A stretch of 10,697 nucleotides of DNA from JBFKOL01 sp041628815 (GTDB lineage: Bacteria; Bacteroidota; Bacteroidia; Chitinophagales; Saprospiraceae): NCBI GenBank assembly GCA_041628815.1, contig JBFKOL010000127.1:1-10697 (forward strand), read 5' to 3'. Shown here in pieces: positions 6,475 through 10,697 of the stretch. Numbering within the stretch: the stretch's first letter is position 1; each line of letters begins with the position of its first letter. Position numbers and translations under genes: made by a program. The notes under the pieces are model-generated. The model saw nothing but the letters and a program-made list of their open reading frames with translations, had not been told where the DNA came from and made no database searches.

Positions 6475-8952
6475 ATGAAAAAGACCTTTTTACTGACTAT
6501 CCTTACTTTTCTTTTTCTCGACATGAATGCCCAGAGACCGGGTAATCGTGGAGAGGGACCAGGAGGCCAAACAACGCCCCTTAAAATTACCGGAAAAGTT
6601 GTGGATTCTGAAACGTCTGTCGGATTGGAATTTGCCACCATATCCCTGTTCAGCAGAAGGGACAGCAGCTTGATAACCGGTGCGATGACCGGACCGGATG
6701 GGACATTCGAAATAACCACCAGACCCGGTGCCTTTTTTGCTAAAGCAGAATATATTGCCTATGAGGTATACACGTGGAACATCCCCATCGACAGGGATGC
6801 CATACGCGAAGGAAACAACAACATCGATCTCGGTGAAGTAAAGCTCTATGCGGCCGGTATAGAATTGGCAGAAGTCGAAATACGCGGGGAAAAAAGTGAG
6901 GTGCAATTCTCCCTGGACAAGAGAGTCTTTAACGTCGGCAAAGATCTGGCCAACCAGGGCGGATCGGCCCAGGACATTTTAGACAATGTTCCCTCTGTAA
7001 CAGTGGATATTGAGGGTAATGTAAGTCTTCGCGGAAGCTCCGGGGTGCGAATGCTGATCGACGGCAGACCATCGGGTCTGCTTGGCGCAGATAACGCGAA
7101 CGGTCTAAGATCTATACCCGCCAACCTGATAGACAGAGTGGAAGTCATTACCAACCCCTCTGCTAGGTATGAAGCAGAAGGCATGGCAGGCATTATAAAC
7201 ATTGTCCTTAAAAAACAAACTGGCAGTGGTTTTAACGGATCTTTTGATGTCAATGGCGGATACCCGGAGTCGGCAGGCGTAGGTGCCAATATCAATTACC
7301 GCAAGGGTGACCTAAACTGGTTTGCCAACTATGGTCTCAGGTACAGGTCAAGCCCGGGAGGCGGTTTTTCATACCAGGAAAGCACTTTCGGTGAAGAGTT
7401 GTTTATTCAGGAACAAGACCAGGACAGGAACAGGACAGGACTATCCAACAGTGTGCGGTTGGGTATTGACTATTATCTCAAGGAAAAGGAGACCCTCACT
7501 GGTTCTCTTCTTTTCAGGAGATCGGAGGAGGACAATTTGGCCACCATCATATACAAGGATTACTTACAGTCGTTTCCTACAAACCTCACCGGGATCACCA
7601 CACGGACCGATGATGAAAAGGAAGATGAAACCAACTTTGAATACAGCATTAATTACCGAAAAGAATTCTCCAACAGAGATCATGAACTGAAAGCCACGGT
7701 TCAATACCGAGACAATACAGAATCACAAGGGTCGGACTTTCTGGAAGTAGCTGAAATCCTTCAAGGCAGCCCCAAACCTGACCTCATCCAGCGCTCCGTC
7801 AACCAGGAAGGGCAAAACTCTTGGTTACTACAATTTGACTTTTCAAGACCACTGGGCAAAGACCATAAATACGAAACCGGTCTGCGGTCATCCATTCGTG
7901 AAATCGACAACGACTACCTTGTTGAAGAAATGAGAGATGGTAGCTTTGTGAATTTGGTAGGACTCAGCAACAATTTCAGATACGACGAATATGTCCACGC
8001 CGCGTATTTTATTTATGGCAATAAGTTTAAGAAATTCAGCTTTCAGGCTGGTATAAGAGGTGAGTATTCAGATGTCATCACGGAATTGATCCAGACCAGC
8101 GAAATCAATGACAGGGATTACATCAACTTCTTTCCCAGTGCCCATCTCAACTATGAATTGCCCGGCAACAACGCTGTTCAGGTAAGCTACAGCCGACGAC
8201 TGCGCAGGCCGAGATTTTGGGATCTCAATCCCTTCTTCACCTTCAGTGACAGCAGGAATACTTTTTCTGGCAATCCCAACCTCGATCCAGAACTGACCGA
8301 TTCCTATGAGATAGGACATATCAAATATTGGGACAAGGGTACCATCAGCGGTTCCTTCTTCTACAGGCATACCACAGATGCCATAGAGCGCATTCTTATC
8401 TTCAACCCCGACGGGACGACTAACCGTCAACCTCAAAATCTGGCAACGCAGGACGACTATGGGCTTGAACTTACCTTTTCCTACAGCGGTCTCGAATGGT
8501 TGAGACTCGATGGCAACGCCAATTTTTTCAGGTCTCAAACCAATGGGCAGAACGTTGACGCAAGCTTCCAGGCTGACGCACTTACTTGGTTTTCCAGACT
8601 GACCTCACGGATGACCTTGTGGAACAACTCCGATCTACAGCTTAGGTTCAACTACCGGGGGCCTCGTGAGACGACCCAGGGCAGGACAAACGGTATAGCC
8701 AGCCTTGACCTGGGATGGAGCATGGATGTTATGAACAAGCAGGCTACGCTTACGTTAAGCGTCCGTGATTTGTTCAATTCACGTAAACGTGCTGGCGAAA
8801 CCATAGGCGAAGGTTTTTACCGGGTCAGCGAATTTCAATGGAGAGCAAGGTCTTTTAACCTCAACTTCAATTACAGGATCAACCAGCGAAAGCAACGCCA
8901 AAGACGAGGTGAACGTGAAGAAGGAGATGGGGAATTTGAAGGTCAGTTTTAG
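6475..8952 (+). CDS. TonB-dependent-receptor-like outer-membrane beta-barrel protein
   Basis: This intact 825-residue outer-membrane protein starts with a signal peptide (residues 1-19, ending MNA before Gln20). A Gly/Arg/Pro-rich linker follows to about residue 35, then a carboxypeptidase-regulatory-like beta-sandwich (about 37-125). The plug spans about 140-250, with NVSLRGSSGV, MLIDGRPSGL and a segment from IDRVEVITNP to GMAGIINIVLKK. The rest is a beta-barrel of alternating strands with aromatic girdles, as in the outer-membrane beta-barrel family (OMP_b-brl_3 type). After the last strand comes a charged tail, RKQRQRRGEREEGDGEFEGQF (808-825 region), ending in Phe. Proteins of this shape take up or export substrates across the outer membrane, usually with TonB energy. 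No SusD-type partner lies beside it, so a glycan substrate should not be assumed. No clear promoter or Shine-Dalgarno sequence is visible in the 101 bp before it. Confidence 0.92.
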   Translation: MKKTFLLTILTFLFLDMNAQRPGNRGEGPGGQTTPLKITGKVVDSETSVGLEFATISLFSRRDSSLITGAMTGPDGTFEITTRPGAFFAKAEYIAYEVYTWNIPIDRDAIREGNNNIDLGEVKLYAAGIELAEVEIRGEKSEVQFSLDKRVFNVGKDLANQGGSAQDILDNVPSVTVDIEGNVSLRGSSGVRMLIDGRPSGLLGADNANGLRSIPANLIDRVEVITNPSARYEAEGMAGIINIVLKKQTGSGFNGSFDVNGGYPESAGVGANINYRKGDLNWFANYGLRYRSSPGGGFSYQESTFGEELFIQEQDQDRNRTGLSNSVRLGIDYYLKEKETLTGSLLFRRSEEDNLATIIYKDYLQSFPTNLTGITTRTDDEKEDETNFEYSINYRKEFSNRDHELKATVQYRDNTESQGSDFLEVAEILQGSPKPDLIQRSVNQEGQNSWLLQFDFSRPLGKDHKYETGLRSSIREIDNDYLVEEMRDGSFVNLVGLSNNFRYDEYVHAAYFIYGNKFKKFSFQAGIRGEYSDVITELIQTSEINDRDYINFFPSAHLNYELPGNNAVQVSYSRRLRRPRFWDLNPFFTFSDSRNTFSGNPNLDPELTDSYEIGHIKYWDKGTISGSFFYRHTTDAIERILIFNPDGTTNRQPQNLATQDDYGLELTFSYSGLEWLRLDGNANFFRSQTNGQNVDASFQADALTWFSRLTSRMTLWNNSDLQLRFNYRGPRETTQGRTNGIASLDLGWSMDVMNKQATLTLSVRDLFNSRKRAGETIGEGFYRVSEFQWRARSFNLNFNYRINQRKQRQRRGEREEGDGEFEGQF

Positions 8953-8964
8953 GATATGCTAAAT

Positions 8965-9020
8965 CCTGAAATCCGCGTTTATCGCAGGTTGTAGAGATGA
9001 GCTGTAGCCCGGATTTCAGG
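8965..9020. repeat. Perfect 11-bp inverted repeat with 34-nt loop after the receptor gene
   Basis: CCTGAAATCCG at 8965-8975 is the exact reverse complement of CGGATTTCAGG at 9010-9020. The left arm starts 12 bp after the receptor stop codon. In RNA this could form a stem closing a 34-nt loop that contains two TGTAG copies. There is no T-run after the right arm, so it is not a standard intrinsic terminator. It may be an mRNA 3'-end stabilising structure, a protein-binding palindrome or a remnant of a repeated intergenic element. Confidence 0.6.
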
Positions 9021-9105
9021 GATGTATGGCTGGCTGAGCAGATGTTCTCATAATGTTTAAGCAGATATTCTTTAATTTCGATACAGGTGACAGGTAAGTT
9101 CTTTG

Positions 9106-9168
9106 CGATGAATCTGTTACGATCATCGAAACAATGATCATGCTGACGCCTGGAAGGCGAATACGCCT
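9106..9168 (+). other. Structured intergenic segment with overlapping short hairpins before the cyclase gene
   Basis: Four short stems with shared arms lie here. CGATGA (9106-9111) can pair with TCATCG (9123-9128), while the overlapping GATCAT (9121-9126) can pair with ATGATC (9134-9139). CGCCT (9147-9151) can pair with AGGCG (9155-9159), which can instead pair with CGCCT (9164-9168). The last option extends to six base pairs. The segment ends 53 bp before the chosen cyclase start, so it would be in the leader if transcription begins upstream. I recognise no known riboswitch. The rest of 8953-9221 holds no convincing gene and no perfect -7 box; TAATTTCG at 9073-9080 is one mismatch away. Confidence 0.35.
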
Positions 9169-9221
9169 TTATGGCTTATATTGCATGTGAAAAAGACATA
9201 AATCTCAGTCATCACCAAAAC

Positions 9222-10697
9222 ATGAAGGCGTTCTCATATCTTTTAGTTGGTCTGCTTTTACTCACTGCCGTTCCGTTCGCACTATTTGCCCAAACCGACC
9301 AAATTGCACGGCTGGAGAAAGAAGCGAAAAATGCTCAAGGTCAGCGTAAGATTCAACTCTTATTTGAACTTTCGAAGGTTCAAATGGAAGCAAAACGGTA
9401 CGACGATGGCGTCAGTGCCTTGAAGGAAGCTGCACAAGTTGCGCGAAAAGAACGTGTAAGCTCTACGATAGCACAGGTCAACAAGAGACGTGCCGAGTAC
9501 ATTATGACTTATGCTCCCAACCTCAGGAAATACAACTCCGAGGTGCTGGATGCACTTGAGAGGAGCATCAATGAAAACGAATCCACGCTCACCGACCAAA
9601 TTCTCGGATTACTCTATCGTCTCGAAAACCGGAATTCCGACAGAAGGATCGATGAAAAGGTGGGTAAACTAATTTCCGGCATCGAATCTAAACAAGAAGC
9701 CATTTCTCTTGAGGCACAGAGAAAGCTAGATGAACAGGAATTCAAGGAATTCAGGAAAAGAGCTGAAGGCGAAAAATTCGAAGATTATAAGACCCTCCAG
9801 GCAGAACGCATCAAACTCGATTCCGCTGTAGAAAAACTGGCCGTTCATACCGAAAACCTCAACCGCCTAAATAAGGTACGTCAAGAGCAAATCGATCAAC
9901 TATCCGAACAAAAAGCCGCGAGTGAACTGGACCTGGAAAAGAAACTCCGCAGGATTGACTCGCTGGAATTTGTCGCTTACCGCGATTCCATGGTCAATGT
10001 TGAAAACCGCCGGATGATAGAAGGACAGCAAGTCGAAATTCGGCGCCGCGATGCAGAAATCAAACTCTCCAAAACAAAGACTACCTTATTCGTAGTCCTG
10101 GCGAGCCTCGTCTTTCTCGTCAGTCTTTTTCTATTTATGAGATACAGATCATCTCAAAAACACAACCAGACCCTGGCCGCTAAAAACGACATCATTGCCA
10201 GAGAGAAAGAAAAATCTGACCGTCTTTTACTGAACATTTTACCGGCCAAGGTAGCGGATGAGCTCAAAGAAGAAGGCAAAGTCAAGACCCAGTATTTCGA
10301 ATCAGCCACGGTCATGTTTGCCGATTTTTGCCAGTTCAGTAAAATAGCGAGTGAAATATCCCCGGAAAAATTGATCGAAGACCTGGACTACTGTTTTTCC
10401 AAATTTGATGAGATCGTAGCATCCTATGGCGTAGAAAAGATTAAAACCGTGGGCGACGCCTATATGTGCGTTGCCGGCGTGCCTAATCCCGTAAAGGATC
10501 ACGCATCGCGCATGATTCAATGTGCCCAGGAAATCCAGGCATTCCTTGAAATCTGGAACTCTTCCAGGAAAGAAGATGGCTTTCCCGAGTTTCAGGCGAG
10601 GATAGGTGTTCACAGCGGACCCTTGATTGCAGGCGTTGTGGGTACGGCCAAATTTGCTTACGATATATGGGGTGAAACTGTAAACATTGCAGACAGG
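9222..10697 (+). CDS. Membrane-anchored class III adenylate cyclase, N-terminal 492 residues, cut by the window edge
   Basis: The reading frame is open from ATG 9222 to the edge. Residues 1-23 are a signal peptide (ending LFA before Gln24). Residues 24-285 are helical and charged: a TPR-like stretch at about 40-95, then a long coiled coil. A transmembrane helix follows at 288-307. A short linker with LLLNILPAKVADELK leads to the cyclase domain from about 360. Catalytic residues are present: metal-binding Asp368 (MFADF) and Asp412 (VGDAYM), adenine-selecting Lys408 and Asp481 (YDIWG), Asn488 and Arg492. These predict cyclic AMP rather than cyclic GMP as product. Inferred topology is a periplasmic sensor region with the catalytic domain in the cytoplasm, probably dimeric. 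An in-frame ATG at 9171 would add 17 polar residues; I prefer 9222 because the signal peptide then begins directly. The gene is isolated by a 269-bp spacer, and its C-terminal end is not visible. Confidence 0.92.
   Translation, partial: MKAFSYLLVGLLLLTAVPFALFAQTDQIARLEKEAKNAQGQRKIQLLFELSKVQMEAKRYDDGVSALKEAAQVARKERVSSTIAQVNKRRAEYIMTYAPNLRKYNSEVLDALERSINENESTLTDQILGLLYRLENRNSDRRIDEKVGKLISGIESKQEAISLEAQRKLDEQEFKEFRKRAEGEKFEDYKTLQAERIKLDSAVEKLAVHTENLNRLNKVRQEQIDQLSEQKAASELDLEKKLRRIDSLEFVAYRDSMVNVENRRMIEGQQVEIRRRDAEIKLSKTKTTLFVVLASLVFLVSLFLFMRYRSSQKHNQTLAAKNDIIAREKEKSDRLLLNILPAKVADELKEEGKVKTQYFESATVMFADFCQFSKIASEISPEKLIEDLDYCFSKFDEIVASYGVEKIKTVGDAYMCVAGVPNPVKDHASRMIQCAQEIQAFLEIWNSSRKEDGFPEFQARIGVHSGPLIAGVVGTAKFAYDIWGETVNIADR

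Noticed and set aside
6846..7295. 149-codon minus-strand open frame opposite the receptor plug region
   Set aside because: It is antisense to highly conserved plug motifs, so the coding constraint lies on the plus strand.
8068..8538. 156-codon minus-strand open frame opposite the receptor barrel
   Set aside because: Antisense shadow with no signal peptide, motif or plausible start context.
10302..10613. 103-codon minus-strand open frame opposite the cyclase domain
   Set aside because: It is antisense to the metal-binding and substrate motifs of the class III cyclase, which fix the coding strand.
1..10697. Defence island, CRISPR, phage, transposon or biosynthetic cluster
   Set aside because: All recognisable genes are glycogen metabolism, cell-envelope or cyclase genes; no transposase, integrase, Cas, nuclease or repeat-spacer pattern was seen on either strand.

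Overview
The window reads as chromosomal DNA of a member of the Bacteroidota, possibly a marine or soil Saprospiria- or Cytophagia-like lineage. Only the phylum is well supported. The evidence is an outer-membrane beta-barrel receptor of the Bacteroidota type (carboxypeptidase-regulatory-like domain, plug, barrel, Arg/Gly/Glu-rich tail), a lipoprotein with acidic residues right after the lipidated Cys, mostly absent Shine-Dalgarno sequences, and one perfect TAnnTTTG -7 promoter box. No mobile element, CRISPR array, tRNA or rRNA gene was found.

Left half (1-5725), all on the minus strand: a compact five-gene run read right to left. The order is a DinB-family protein, glgB (branching enzyme), glgA (glycogen synthase), glgC (ADP-glucose pyrophosphorylase), then the first 180 residues of a family-31 glycoside hydrolase that runs off the left edge. 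Gaps are 26 bp, a start/stop contact, 1 bp and 103 bp, so at least the first four genes should be co-transcribed. GlgC makes ADP-glucose, GlgA extends alpha-1,4 chains and GlgB adds alpha-1,6 branches: a complete cytoplasmic glycogen-synthesis pathway. The GH31 enzyme, which shows no signal peptide, may act on glucans or released oligosaccharides.

Right half (5726-10697), plus strand: a divergent intergenic region of 60-90 bp, a small lipoprotein with a gingipain-adhesin-like beta-sandwich, a complete 825-residue TonB-dependent-type outer-membrane protein, a 269-bp spacer with several inverted repeats, and the 5' part of a membrane-anchored class III adenylate cyclase cut by the right edge just after its last catalytic Arg.

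I found no convincing new multi-gene system. The points most worth checking are the plant/cyanobacterial-like allosteric signature of GlgC, the DinB protein heading a glycogen operon, the structured leader before the cyclase gene, and the lipoprotein/receptor pair.
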